A DNA stretch of 64,000 nt from Deltaproteobacteria bacterium. Lineage in GTDB: Bacteria; Myxococcota_A; UBA796; SXON01. The position numbers and the translations under genes are program-made. Numbering within the stretch: position 1 is the stretch's first letter; the number at the start of each line of letters is the position of its first letter. The stretch covers positions 1-64,000 of the forward strand of contig CANFCK010000020.1 of NCBI GenBank assembly GCA_947445035.1. The letters run 5' to 3'. The notes under the pieces were generated by a model. It was given only the letters and a program-made list of their open reading frames with translations. It was not told the origin of the DNA and ran no database searches. Of this stretch, positions 40,665 through 50,900 are shown one piece after another.

Positions 40665-43600
40665 CTAGAGCAAACCGCCGGCGATCCGCGCACGCAGCGC
40701 CTCGTGCAGCTTGTCGTGATCTTCCACCGCTGGCACCGCGAGCGACAGGACGAAGGGACCGTCCGCGTCGACCGCCGCGGCCCAGGCCGCCTTGGCCGCC
40801 TCGCCGTCGCCGCACGCCTGGCAGGCGATGGAGCGGGCCAGATGCAGCCCAGCGGTCACGTCGGCGCGCTTCGCTTCCAACGCCAGGCCGCGATCGCCGA
40901 GCGCAGCCGCCTCGGGCCAGTCCTGACGGCGCAACGCCAGCTCGGCGAGACGCAAGAGCGCCAAGGGCTGGGCCCCGTCGAATGCCAGGCTCTTTTCGTA
41001 ATGTTGCCCGGCCTTTTCGGGCATCGTCATGCGCAGATCGAGGATGAGCCCCTTGGCGAGGTACGCCTCGGTCACGTCGGCGGGCTCGTGGGTGTGGTAG
41101 ATGATGTTGTTATAAACATTGAGAAGGTTGTTCCAATCTTCCTGCGCAGTCATCACCAGGCCGAGGCCCTTGAACGCGTCGATGTCGTTGGGGCGCATCT
41201 CCAGCGCTTTCGACAGGCGCTTGCGCGCCCGATCGATGTGCCCGAGGTGGAATTCTGCAATGCCCAAGCGGGCGTAGGTGCGGGCCAGGGCTTCGTTCTG
41301 GCCGAGGCCGCCGGTGAGCTGCATCAGCTGTTTGTAGACCTTCTCTGCCGTCGCCCACTGCCGATCGGCCAGGTAGAGCGGGCCGACCGCTTCCAGCGTG
41401 GGGAGGTGGGTGGGGTTGAGGCCGAGGGCCCGTTCATACCGCACGACGGCGCCCGCGGCGTCACCAGCCCGCCGAAGGGCTTCGGCGAACCGGTAGAAGA
41501 AGCTGCTGCCCTCGATCTGGGCGTCGAAGTCGTCCCGGTCGCGTTCCATCTCTTCCGGCTCCAATCTGGCGAAGAGCTCCGCTGCCCCGTTGGCGTCACC
41601 ATTGTCGAACAGGAAGTCGCCGCGGAACCGGAGCGCGTCACCCTGCGAGGGGTCGATCGCCAGCAGTTCATCGTAGATCGCCGCCGCGCCCGCTTTGTCC
41701 TGCAGCGCGTCCAGGCGCTTGCGTGCCGCCCTGGCGAGCAGTTCAATCCGCTCGGACTGCTCGCTGCTGGCGCGGGCACGCCGAATCAACAGGTCGATGA
41801 GGCGGACGTTGTCGCCCCTTGCCCCGAGCAGGCGCTCGTAGGTGACGAACGCAGCCGCGTCGGCATGCGCGCCCGACGTCGCGGACTCCAAGAACCGAAG
41901 CGCGTCGTCCTCACGACGCAGGTGCTGGGCGCTTACCTCGCCGAGTCGGCGCAGGAATGCGGTGCGGTCCGTCCCTTCAAGGTGCGCGACCAAGCCACGA
42001 CCGTACTCTACGAACGCACTCCAATCCCGACGCGTTTCCGCCAGCGCCGCGACGTGTCCGAGCGCCTCGCGGTCGTCCGATGCCAGATCGAGCACCTTCT
42101 TCCACGCTTCGAAGGCCACCGCGGGATCCTTGACACGGTCCTCCCAGGTGCGAGCGATCTGGGCGTACCGCTCCATCTGCTCCCGGCCTGTGGCCAGCGA
42201 CGCGAGGCGCGCGAGCACCCCGACGACGCCCTGCCAATCCCCCATCGCGCCGGCAATCCGTTCGATCCCAGCGAGCGCCTCGCGGTCGTCCGGCAGGTGG
42301 TCCAGGGCGCGGGTGAGCGCGCTGCGCGCGCCTTCAAGGTTGCCGCTGCGCTCCAAAACTTCGGCGCGGCGACGCTGTAGCCTCGCCTTCTCGCCCGGCA
42401 GGGTGGACTGTTCAGACAGCCGGTCCAGGTACGACACCGCGAGGGCCTCGTCGCCACGCGCGCCAGCGATGCGGGCAAGCGCTTCGAGCACCTCCACGTC
42501 GTTGGGCCGCTGCTCGGCGAGGGTGCGGTAGAATTCCCAGGCCTCCTCGCTGTCGGAGAGCTTCTCGGCCAAAAGCCACCGGGCCTTGGCGGCAAGGCGG
42601 TCGGCAGTCGGGCCGACGGCACCCGCCATCCGCGACTGCACCAGCTCGAGGAGTCCGCGCCAGTCGCCCGCAGTCTCGAGCCCTCGTTCCAGGCGCAACT
42701 GCCACGGCAGCGCTACGGTCGATTGCCCCAGCTGGTCCCGCCACGCGGAGATGGCGCCCACGACGTCGCCTGCTTCTTCCAGGGCGTCGCCGAGCCCACG
42801 CTGAGCGTCGGTGTCGACGGTGGCGAACAGGGATCGCAGCCCCTCGCTGTCCTGGCCGCGAACCAGCGCCCCACGAAGCCCGTCGAAGGCGCGTCCGGGC
42901 CGGGGCGCCGCCGAAGCCGCCAGCCGCCACGCGGCGAGGGCCTCTTCGCCTGAACCCATCGACTCGTAGAGCGATGCGGCCTCGGAGGCATGCACAGCGC
43001 GCATCCCGTCGTCCGTCGCGGTGCGCGCGAGCACGCCGTGGGCCGCGGCCCGGGTGCCGGGCTCCCTGGCGACGCGCAGCAGCATGGCTGCCGCCCCCGC
43101 GTCCTGGCCCGCTTCGAGGACCCTGCCGAGCACCTTGGCGGCCCCTTCCGAGTCGCCCAGGGCGTTCTGCCGCAGCCGGGCGGCGTCGACGCTGTCGGCC
43201 TCGCCCGCGGCCTGAAGCACGCGCAGCGCTTCCTCAGGGTAGCCGGCGGTCTCGGCGACGCGGGCCAGCGCGCCGAGCGGTCGTCCGGCGACGCCCGAGG
43301 CCGCGAGCACTTCCCCAAGGCCCAAGAGCAAGACTTCCGCGTTTCCAGCATCGGCCGCAACTTCGGCGGCGCGGGCATAGCCGCGGGCGCGTTCGCCGTC
43401 GTCCTGAGAGGCGGCCGCACGCTTGACGTGAAGGTCGACCAGCGCGGTCAGGTCACTTTGCGACCACGCCATTCGCTCCGCGAGCTGCCCGGCGCCGAAG
43501 TGCGCGGGATCGTCGCGAAGGACCTCGCGCACGAGCTCGGCCGGGTCTGCGTCCGGCAGGCGTTGCGCCGCTTCAGCGGCGGCGAAGAGGCGCCAATGGC

Positions 43601-46283
43601 GCCGGGCGACGTCTTCACCCATGTCGGCCTGGCTACGCTCCAGCCGGAAGCAGGTGGACCAGTCGCCCTGTCGCGCCGCCAGCTCCTTGAGCAGCAGCAG
43701 GGCCGGCAAGAACCCAGGCGAGAGCTCCAGGCATTTCTGCAAGGCCGACATCGCGTCGGCGAGGTTGTCGGTGCGATCGGCGAAAACGCGCCCGGCGCGG
43801 TAGGCCAGTGTCACGGCGGCATTCGAGTCCCGCGTGGAGTTCGCGGCGTTGCGGAGGACGCGGGCGAGCTCGGCCCACTGGTCGCCGGCTTCCATCGCCC
43901 GGGTGTAGGCGTCGAGGCTAGGCGAGAAGTCGGGAACGGCGCTGAGCGCCAAGCGGTATTGTTCGTGGGCGCGCGCCCCTTCGCCGAGGCGGAACTCGTA
44001 CACCGCACCGGCACGATGGCGCTGCAAGGCCGCTGCCGACGGGTCTTCAGCGAGGATCGCCCGCTGTTCGTAGACCGCCGCCAGCTCGGCCCAGGCTTGG
44101 GTGCGGGTGTACACCCGCTCCAGGCCCTCGAGCGCTGGCAGGTAGCCCGGGGCGATGTCCAGGACGCGCTCATAGTGTTTGCGCGCGCCGACGAAGTCGG
44201 CCATCGGGCCCTCGCAGGCTTCGCCCATCCGGAAGAGCACCACCACCTGAATCGAGGGATCGTCGACATGGGTCAACCGCTCCTCGAGGAACGAGATCAG
44301 CTCGGGCCAGGCGGCCGTGTCCTGGAGCAGCCGGAGGACCGCCTCGGCAGCGGGGGACGCCGCCGGATCGACGGCGGCGGCGCGGTAGGCGGCGAGCGCG
44401 CCAGCCTTGTCGGCCAGGCGGTCTTCCAGGACGCTGCCGAGTCGATAGGACAGAAACGACTGCTGCTCGGCACCGGACACCGCGATCTCTTCGCGCAAGG
44501 ACTCAGCCAGCGCCGCCCATTTTTCCGCCTCGGCACACCAGACGTGGTACTCCACACGCAAATCGTGTGCCTGCGGCGCCGCCAGCACCGCCGCGCGGAG
44601 GGCCTGGCCCGCGCCAACCTCGTCCAGAAGCTGGACCCTGCGCACCCGCCCCGAACGCGCGTGCCACCAGGCGGCGTCCTCGCCACGACCCAGAGCACCG
44701 AGCCGTGAGCCCTCGTCGGCGTACAGTTGCGCCAAGGGAGCCCACATTCCCGCGGCACGGTAGCGCCGTTCCAACGCAAGAAAAGTTGCCCCATCACCGG
44801 GGGCCGCGGCGCGCGCCAGTTCGGTGGCCACCACGGCTTCTTCCGGGCGACCGAGCTTCCGTTCGAGCAGCTCAGCGCGCTCGAGCTGCGTCTGCATGCC
44901 GGCGACGCCGGCCTGGAGCGCGACCAGGCCGTCCAGGGCCCGCAACTCCAGCTCCGCGTCTTGCGCAGCGCGAGCGACCTCGCGCAGGACGACGAGCACG
45001 CTGGCGTCCGCAGGATGGGCCGTGTGGACACGAACGAGCTCGGCGCGGGCCAGCTGATCCTGGCCGAGCTGGTCGCGGACGATGCGCGCCGCGACGACCA
45101 GGGCTTCCGCCGCCGCGCCGCCCGTTGAGTTCGCCGCAAGGCCCTCCGCGCCGGAGCGCGCACGCTCGGCGTCGCCGAAGGACATCGCGACCGCCATACG
45201 TTCGCGCCACCATTGCGCCGAGGGAGGCGCCGCGCCGGCGTCCACCTCGGTCAACAACCGACCCGCAAGCGCAATGTCGACGGCCCGGGTACGCGCAAGG
45301 TGAGCAGCGGCGCCCAGCAGCTGAGCCCTCGCCTCGCCCGAAGCGCCCGCCGCCGCCGCTTCCAACTCCGCAACAACACTGTGCCACGCCGCGCGGGCAT
45401 CGGCGGGAGGGGTCCACGCGAGCATGGCTGCGGGGTTGACTTCGACCGCCTGCCCAAGCAAGGGCGCGCCATGGGGCAGCTCCTCGGTCGGCATCGAGGT
45501 GACCACCTCGGTGGGAAAGCTCTCATCGGTAAGGATCGGGGGCAGCAACGACAACGGCGAGGGGCCACCCAACGTCTCGGCTTCGGCGTCGGCTTCGGGA
45601 ATGAACGTCGGGCGGGACAGAATGACGGGAGGAGGGGGCTCCTCTTCGACCGCCGCGGCCACCGCGACCTCCACCGGCTCCACAGCCGCCACCGGCGCTG
45701 CATCAACCGGGGCCGCATCAACCGGGGCCGCGGCGTCGAGCGCGACCACGACCGGTGAGGCTTCTTCCACGACCACGACTGGCGCACCCGGCCTGACCTC
45801 TTCAAGCATCGCATCCGCAGCGTCCTCGTCGGCGAGCAGCTCGGCCCGGGACTTCCGCTTGTACACCCGAGTTGCCTGATCCTGGATCTGTCGCGCCGCG
45901 TGGCGGGCCTCGGCATCGAGCCCGGCTTGCAACGCTTGTTCAGCGAGCGCCGCCTCGGCCGCCTCCGCCGCAAGCCGATCCGCTTCCGCCTTCTTGGCGG
46001 CATCGGCCTTTTTGTTGGCCTTCTTGCCTTCGTCCGCCTTCGCGGCCTCGAGCGCCGCGGCCTCGGCCTTTGCCGCCTCAAGCTTCGCGGCTTCGGCCTT
46101 GGCAGCGTCGGCCTTGGCAGCGTCGGCCTTGGCAGCGTCGCGCTTCGCCGCCTCCACCCGTGCCGCTTCGACCTTGGCCTCTTCGGCCTTGGCCGCCAGT
46201 GCATCCGCGTCATCGGGGTCGGAGTTGAAGAAGTCGTCCTCGAGGTCCCCAAAGCCCTGGTCATTCGAGTTCTTACGAGACAT
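40665..46283 (-). CDS. Giant tetratricopeptide-repeat protein (1,872 aa)
   Basis: A soluble protein with no signal peptide (MSRKNSNDQGFGDLEDDFFN). Residues about 25-125 are a low-complexity Ala/Lys/Glu stretch (AAKADAAKADAAKAEAAK) that should form a long charged helix. A Pro/Val-rich linker follows to about 300, and then roughly 1,500 residues of TPR-type helical pairs, for example NDVEVLEALARIAGARGDEA, PTHLPTLEAVGPLYLADRQW and DIDAFKGLGLVMTAQEDWNN. Several units fit the 34-residue TPR consensus well. Giant TPR proteins of this build are frequent in myxobacteria and are thought to scaffold protein assemblies. It lies downstream of the MCE gene (98 bp gap) and upstream of the ICMT-like gene. 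Confidence 0.88.
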   Translation of the reverse strand: MSRKNSNDQGFGDLEDDFFNSDPDDADALAAKAEEAKVEAARVEAAKRDAAKADAAKADAAKAEAAKLEAAKAEAAALEAAKADEGKKANKKADAAKKAEADRLAAEAAEAALAEQALQAGLDAEARHAARQIQDQATRVYKRKSRAELLADEDAADAMLEEVRPGAPVVVVEEASPVVVALDAAAPVDAAPVDAAPVAAVEPVEVAVAAAVEEEPPPPVILSRPTFIPEADAEAETLGGPSPLSLLPPILTDESFPTEVVTSMPTEELPHGAPLLGQAVEVNPAAMLAWTPPADARAAWHSVVAELEAAAAGASGEARAQLLGAAAHLARTRAVDIALAGRLLTEVDAGAAPPSAQWWRERMAVAMSFGDAERARSGAEGLAANSTGGAAAEALVVAARIVRDQLGQDQLARAELVRVHTAHPADASVLVVLREVARAAQDAELELRALDGLVALQAGVAGMQTQLERAELLERKLGRPEEAVVATELARAAAPGDGATFLALERRYRAAGMWAPLAQLYADEGSRLGALGRGEDAAWWHARSGRVRRVQLLDEVGAGQALRAAVLAAPQAHDLRVEYHVWCAEAEKWAALAESLREEIAVSGAEQQSFLSYRLGSVLEDRLADKAGALAAYRAAAVDPAASPAAEAVLRLLQDTAAWPELISFLEERLTHVDDPSIQVVVLFRMGEACEGPMADFVGARKHYERVLDIAPGYLPALEGLERVYTRTQAWAELAAVYEQRAILAEDPSAAALQRHRAGAVYEFRLGEGARAHEQYRLALSAVPDFSPSLDAYTRAMEAGDQWAELARVLRNAANSTRDSNAAVTLAYRAGRVFADRTDNLADAMSALQKCLELSPGFLPALLLLKELAARQGDWSTCFRLERSQADMGEDVARRHWRLFAAAEAAQRLPDADPAELVREVLRDDPAHFGAGQLAERMAWSQSDLTALVDLHVKRAAASQDDGERARGYARAAEVAADAGNAEVLLLGLGEVLAASGVAGRPLGALARVAETAGYPEEALRVLQAAGEADSVDAARLRQNALGDSEGAAKVLGRVLEAGQDAGAAAMLLRVAREPGTRAAAHGVLARTATDDGMRAVHASEAASLYESMGSGEEALAAWRLAASAAPRPGRAFDGLRGALVRGQDSEGLRSLFATVDTDAQRGLGDALEEAGDVVGAISAWRDQLGQSTVALPWQLRLERGLETAGDWRGLLELVQSRMAGAVGPTADRLAAKARWLLAEKLSDSEEAWEFYRTLAEQRPNDVEVLEALARIAGARGDEALAVSYLDRLSEQSTLPGEKARLQRRRAEVLERSGNLEGARSALTRALDHLPDDREALAGIERIAGAMGDWQGVVGVLARLASLATGREQMERYAQIARTWEDRVKDPAVAFEAWKKVLDLASDDREALGHVAALAETRRDWSAFVEYGRGLVAHLEGTDRTAFLRRLGEVSAQHLRREDDALRFLESATSGAHADAAAFVTYERLLGARGDNVRLIDLLIRRARASSEQSERIELLARAARKRLDALQDKAGAAAIYDELLAIDPSQGDALRFRGDFLFDNGDANGAAELFARLEPEEMERDRDDFDAQIEGSSFFYRFAEALRRAGDAAGAVVRYERALGLNPTHLPTLEAVGPLYLADRQWATAEKVYKQLMQLTGGLGQNEALARTYARLGIAEFHLGHIDRARKRLSKALEMRPNDIDAFKGLGLVMTAQEDWNNLLNVYNNIIYHTHEPADVTEAYLAKGLILDLRMTMPEKAGQHYEKSLAFDGAQPLALLRLAELALRRQDWPEAAALGDRGLALEAKRADVTAGLHLARSIACQACGDGEAAKAAWAAAVDADGPFVLSLAVPAVEDHDKLHEALRARIAGGLL
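46093..46140 (-). repeat. 15-bp tandem repeat in the TPR gene (3 copies)
   Basis: The unit TCGGCCTTGGCAGCG (plus strand) occurs three times without change at 46093-46137. It encodes the AAKAD units of the charged helix. Exact copies suggest slippage-type expansion. Confidence 0.8.
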
Positions 46284-46381
46284 TCAGGACTCCGTGGAAG
46301 CGATAGCGCTCGAGCCTAACCGGCGTCTCCCACCGCGGGGAGGGCCCCGGTCAGGCTTCTGTTAGTTACCCGGCCCGCGCG

Positions 46382-47845
46382 CTACGGCTTGAGCGGCAAC
46401 GCGGCGAGAATGAACTTCACGTCGGCATCATCGAAGTAGAAGCCGCCGCCGCCATACCCCGCGACGTAGCCGTGTCGGGCCCCCATCAGGACACTGTCCA
46501 GGCCCGCCTCAAGGTACACATGCCGCCACGGGCTGAACCGCGCGTTGACCTGGAGGTTGGGCGTGCCGTTCATCAGCGGGTAGCTGCCGTACACGAAGTC
46601 GAAGAGGTCGACGCCGAGGACCAGCTTGTCGTTGGCCAGGTAGTAGTCGAACCCGACGCCGCCAGCGTTGTCCTTGACGCCGAAGCGCAGCACCGCGTCG
46701 TGCCAGCGGCGGGCGAACTGGAACGACATCCGGAAGCCCGGCTTGACCACGATTTCTTCGTAGGTAGAGCCGAACTCCGGAAAGACGTGGGTCTCCGACG
46801 AGATGTCGCCCAAGGGATGACCGGCGAGCTCAAAGAGATACCAATGGTCCTCGGCCGTGAACAACCTGACCCCGACCCCGTTGCGCGAGCGACCGGCCAC
46901 GGGATTTTCGGCCAGGAGGGCATCGGTGGGATCGGTGCCAAAGTAGACGTCACCTCGGTAGTAGACTTCGGTCCGAAGCTTGGGCGCATCGCCGAGAATG
47001 CCGTTGACGGTCTCGATGGTGTCGTTGACCGACTCGATGGTTCCGTTGACCGAATCGATGGTCGTCGGGTCCTTGACCAGCTTGCCGAGGGTCCCCTCCC
47101 CGCGCTCAATGCCGCCGGCGATCGACTCGACATGCGCCAGCGTGGCGTCCAACTTCGCGGTGGCCGACTGAATCGCGTCGAGTTCGGCGGCAACATCACC
47201 GCCAGATGTCGCGACCAAATGTTTCAACGCCTCGGAGACTTCGCGTAGATTGCCGGCGATCACGCTGATATCATCGCTGTTGTTCGCCGCTATCGCGTTG
47301 AGTTGCTCGGAGAGCTGCCGGACGTTCTGAATCGTGATCAGCAACTCTTGTTTGGTCGTCTCGTCTTCGGTGAGGGCCCGGACGTTGCTGGTGATGACCT
47401 TGATGTCGCCGGCGATGTCGTTGACCTGACGCGTGACGCGCTCCATGTCCGGCGCCAGATCTCCGACCATGATCGTGTCGCCAGCCTTCAAAAAGGTGCT
47501 GCTGGTACCTGGGGTGATGCGCACACTCTTGTCGCCCAACAGCCCCTCGGACTTCAAACTGGCGACGCTGTCGACCGGCAGCTCGACGTGGTCGAGCACG
47601 GCGAGCGTGAGGCGCGCCACGCCGCCGCGGAGCTCCACCGCGTCCACGTGGCCCACCCGAACCCCCGCGATGCGAATCGGCGTAGTGGCGAAGACCCCTT
47701 CGACCGTGGGGAAATCAGCGTAGAGCGCATACGGCTCTCCCGATTCTCCGGGCCGATCGTCGACCATGGTGATCGCCCAGCCGAGCGCGCCGAGGACGAG
47801 GATGGTGAAAAGACCGACGCGGAACTCGCTGCTGAACCGGAACAT
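46382..47845 (-). CDS. MlaD/MCE-domain protein with barrel-like C-terminus
   Basis: A 487-residue protein starting at the ATG at 47845 (MFRFSSEFRVGLFTILVLGALGWA), whose single N-terminal helix anchors it in the inner membrane. The MCE domain is at about 35-120 (YADFPTVEGVFATTPIRIAG, VDSVASLKSEGLLGDKSVRI). A long helical stretch follows to about 295 (LREVSEALKHLV, IDSVNGTIESVNDTIETVNG), the tunnel-forming helices of MlaD proteins. Residues about 300-487 alternate aromatic beta strands (RMSFQFARRWHDAVLRFG, FDYYLANDKLVLGVDLFD) like an outer-membrane barrel. MCE proteins carry lipids between membranes. No mlaE or mlaF homologue is adjacent. It diverges from the peptidase/barrel fusion gene with 55 bp between starts. 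Confidence 0.85.
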   Translation of the reverse strand: MFRFSSEFRVGLFTILVLGALGWAITMVDDRPGESGEPYALYADFPTVEGVFATTPIRIAGVRVGHVDAVELRGGVARLTLAVLDHVELPVDSVASLKSEGLLGDKSVRITPGTSSTFLKAGDTIMVGDLAPDMERVTRQVNDIAGDIKVITSNVRALTEDETTKQELLITIQNVRQLSEQLNAIAANNSDDISVIAGNLREVSEALKHLVATSGGDVAAELDAIQSATAKLDATLAHVESIAGGIERGEGTLGKLVKDPTTIDSVNGTIESVNDTIETVNGILGDAPKLRTEVYYRGDVYFGTDPTDALLAENPVAGRSRNGVGVRLFTAEDHWYLFELAGHPLGDISSETHVFPEFGSTYEEIVVKPGFRMSFQFARRWHDAVLRFGVKDNAGGVGFDYYLANDKLVLGVDLFDFVYGSYPLMNGTPNLQVNARFSPWRHVYLEAGLDSVLMGARHGYVAGYGGGGFYFDDADVKFILAALPLKP

Positions 47846-47900
47846 GGGCGCCGCGAGCATATCCGGGCGGCCGCTTTCCGGATACGAAGGCGCAGTGCTG

Positions 47901-50900
47901 ATGCTCTGGGCTCACCTCGCGCCGGCCCTCGCTGCGAGCTGGGACCCCGACCTCCGCTGGCGCACGCTCCACACCGAACACTTCGAGATCACCTTCCACG
48001 ACGGCGAGGAGGCCCTCGCAGAAGAGATGGCCGTCGACGCCGAGGCCGCATGGTCCGCGCTCACCGTCGAGCTCGACCACCAGACGATGGGCAAAGTGAA
48101 CATCGTCATGGTGGACTACACCGACGTCGCCAACGGAATGGCGCAGACGACGCCCACCAACCAGATCACCATCTACGTCACCAACCCCGGGGGCGACAGC
48201 ACGCTTGGGCTCTACGAGGACTGGAGCCACGGCCTCGTCACCCACGAGCTCACCCACATCCTGCACATCGACACGGTGGAGGGGCTTCCGCGGGCGGCGC
48301 GCTGGCTCTTCGGATCGCTGATCTCGACCCACCAGGTGGCGCCGCTGTGGACCGTCGAGGGCCTGGCCACATTTCAGGAAACGCGGCACACGCTCGGCGG
48401 GCGGGGGCGATCGGCCGGCGTGGACATGATCAAGCGCGCCGCGGTCCTTGGGGGGCGCTTTCCACCGCTCGGAAACCTGGACGGCTTGCAGGCGCTCTGG
48501 CCCTCGGGCAATCTGCGGTACCTGTTCGGGCAGGATTTCATCGAGTTCATCGCCGATAGTCGCGGCGAAGACAAGTGGACGGAGTGGGTGCACCGCTACG
48601 GGGCCAGTGTGCCCTTCTTCCTGGCCGGCAAGCGCACCTTCGGCGCGGACTTCGTGGCGCTGCACCAGGAGTGGAAGGCGGAGCTCGAAGCTCGCTATGC
48701 GGCCCAAGCCGCAGCGATCCGTGCCGACGGTGAGACCCAGGTTTCGCCCGTGGGTCCGGCCGACCAGACCTGCGGCGCCCCGAGTTGGAACCCCACAACC
48801 GGCGACCTTTACTTCAGCTGCTCCGATCCTCGCCGCGGCAGCGCCATCTGGCGGCAGAAAAGGGGCGCGGGCGCTCCCACGGTCTGGAGGTCGGGAAAGT
48901 TCGCTTCCGACATGCAGTGGCGCAACGACGGCAAGGCCTACCTGTACACCAGCACCCACTCTGACGGACTGTACAACGTCGTGGACGACGTGATGCTCGG
49001 CCGCACGGACAGCTCCAGTAGCAAGGCGCTGACGGACGGGAAGCGGGCACGTGACGCTAGTTTTTCACCTGACGGGACCCGGGTGGTCTGTGTCACCAAC
49101 GAATTGCAACAGACCCAGCTTGCCGAGCTGACCATCGACCAGCGCGTACTGCCGCTCACCGACGCCCCCAAACACGCACAATTCGCGACCCCGCGCTATT
49201 CGCCCGACGGCACGCGGATCGCGGTGAGCCGGTGGGCGGATGGTCAGCGGGACCTTTGGTTGTACACCGCGGACGGCGCCCCCTGGCGGCGCCTGACCTG
49301 GGACAGCGCGCTTGACGTGCAGCCGGCGTGGAGCCCCGACGGGGGCACGCTGTACTTCGCGTCGGATCGCAGCGGCGTTCCCAACGTCTACGCCATCGAT
49401 CTTTCCACCGAGCGCCTTTGGCGAGTCACCAACGTGGTCGTGGGCGCCTTCGCGCCCGATCCCAGCCCCGACGGCACCACCTTGGCGGTGCAGTGGTACG
49501 CGGCGGGCGGCGCTAGAGTGGCGACGTTGCCGCTGGACCGCCAAAAGTGGAAGGACCTCGGCCTTTTGCCGACGCTCGAAGCGGGCGCTCCGGCGCTCAG
49601 CCAGACCCCGGGCCCCTCCAAACGTATTCGCGCCGCGACCGAAGCCGAGCCGAAGGCGGGGCGGGAGGCTCGCGCGGAGCGTGCGGCGAAGCAGAAGGCG
49701 AAGGACGCACGCCAGGCAGCGCGCGAGGCCCGCAAGCGCGGGATCGCAGCGCCGGAGCCGACCGAGGGGGCCGAGATTCCCGCACCCGCCTCGCCGGGGT
49801 CGGACTCGCCCGGGCCGTTGGTTCCCGCGGGCGAGCCCGCTCCCGCGTCGCCCGTCGAGGCCGCGTCGCCTCCGGCTCTACCCCCGCGCATCACTCCGTA
49901 CAACCCGCTGCCGAGCCTGCTTCCACCGCGGTACTGGCTGCCCGGCACGCTTCTGACCACCACCGGCCAGGGCTACGGCCTGTACCTGAGCGCCGCGACC
50001 GGAGGCGTCGATCTGCTGCGCCAGTACGGCTACAGCGCCTACGCGACCTACCGCACCGACGCAAACTTCCTGGGCGGCGGTGGCAGTTTCACGGTCAACA
50101 AGTGGCGGCCCATCCTGTCGGGTAGCGTGCAGACATACGTCTCGCCCTACGGCACGGTGGACGAGTATTCGGCGGTGGATCCCGCGGGCGGCGCATGGAT
50201 TCCGAGCGTGCAGGACACCGACACCCGGTACTGGGATCATCGTATTCGTGGATCATTTGCCGTCAGCTATCCGATCGACGGGAACAGCTCCATCAGCGCG
50301 CTCTTCAGGGCTGAGTCGCGCCAACCGAAGGACCCCATCCCTGGCGATGCCTACTACGCCGCCCTGCCGACGCGGGGCTACTTCGGCACGCTTGCCGTCG
50401 GTTGGTCGCGCGCAAAGGTCGAAAGCTACAGCCTCTCGATCTCTCCGGAAAAGGCGCGGAGTTTCGGCCTCGGTCTCGAATACACCCCCGGCTGGCTCGG
50501 AAGCTACGCGTACGACTCCGACAATGTTCCCCGGCCGTTCGACCAGCTCCAACTCAGCGGCGAATGGCGGGAGTACGTCAGCGCACCCTGGGCGGCAAAC
50601 CACGTCTTTGCCTGGAAAGTGTCGGGCGGATTTTCTGTGGGGAGCACCTTCCGGTATGGCAGCTTCCGCCTCGGCGGCAGCTTCTCGGAAAACGGCATCA
50701 CCGTTATCCCCGCCGAGTGGCGCTCGCTCCGGGGCTTCTACCCCTCCACGCGCGACGGCGAAGCGTTCTGGTTGGGCAGCGGCGAATACCGGTTCCCGAT
50801 CTGGCGCGTGGACCGCGGACTCGGAACCCTGCCGATCTTTCTGAGGTACATCAGCGGCGCGGTGGTCTTGGACGCAGGCAACGCCTGGGAAGACCCCGAA

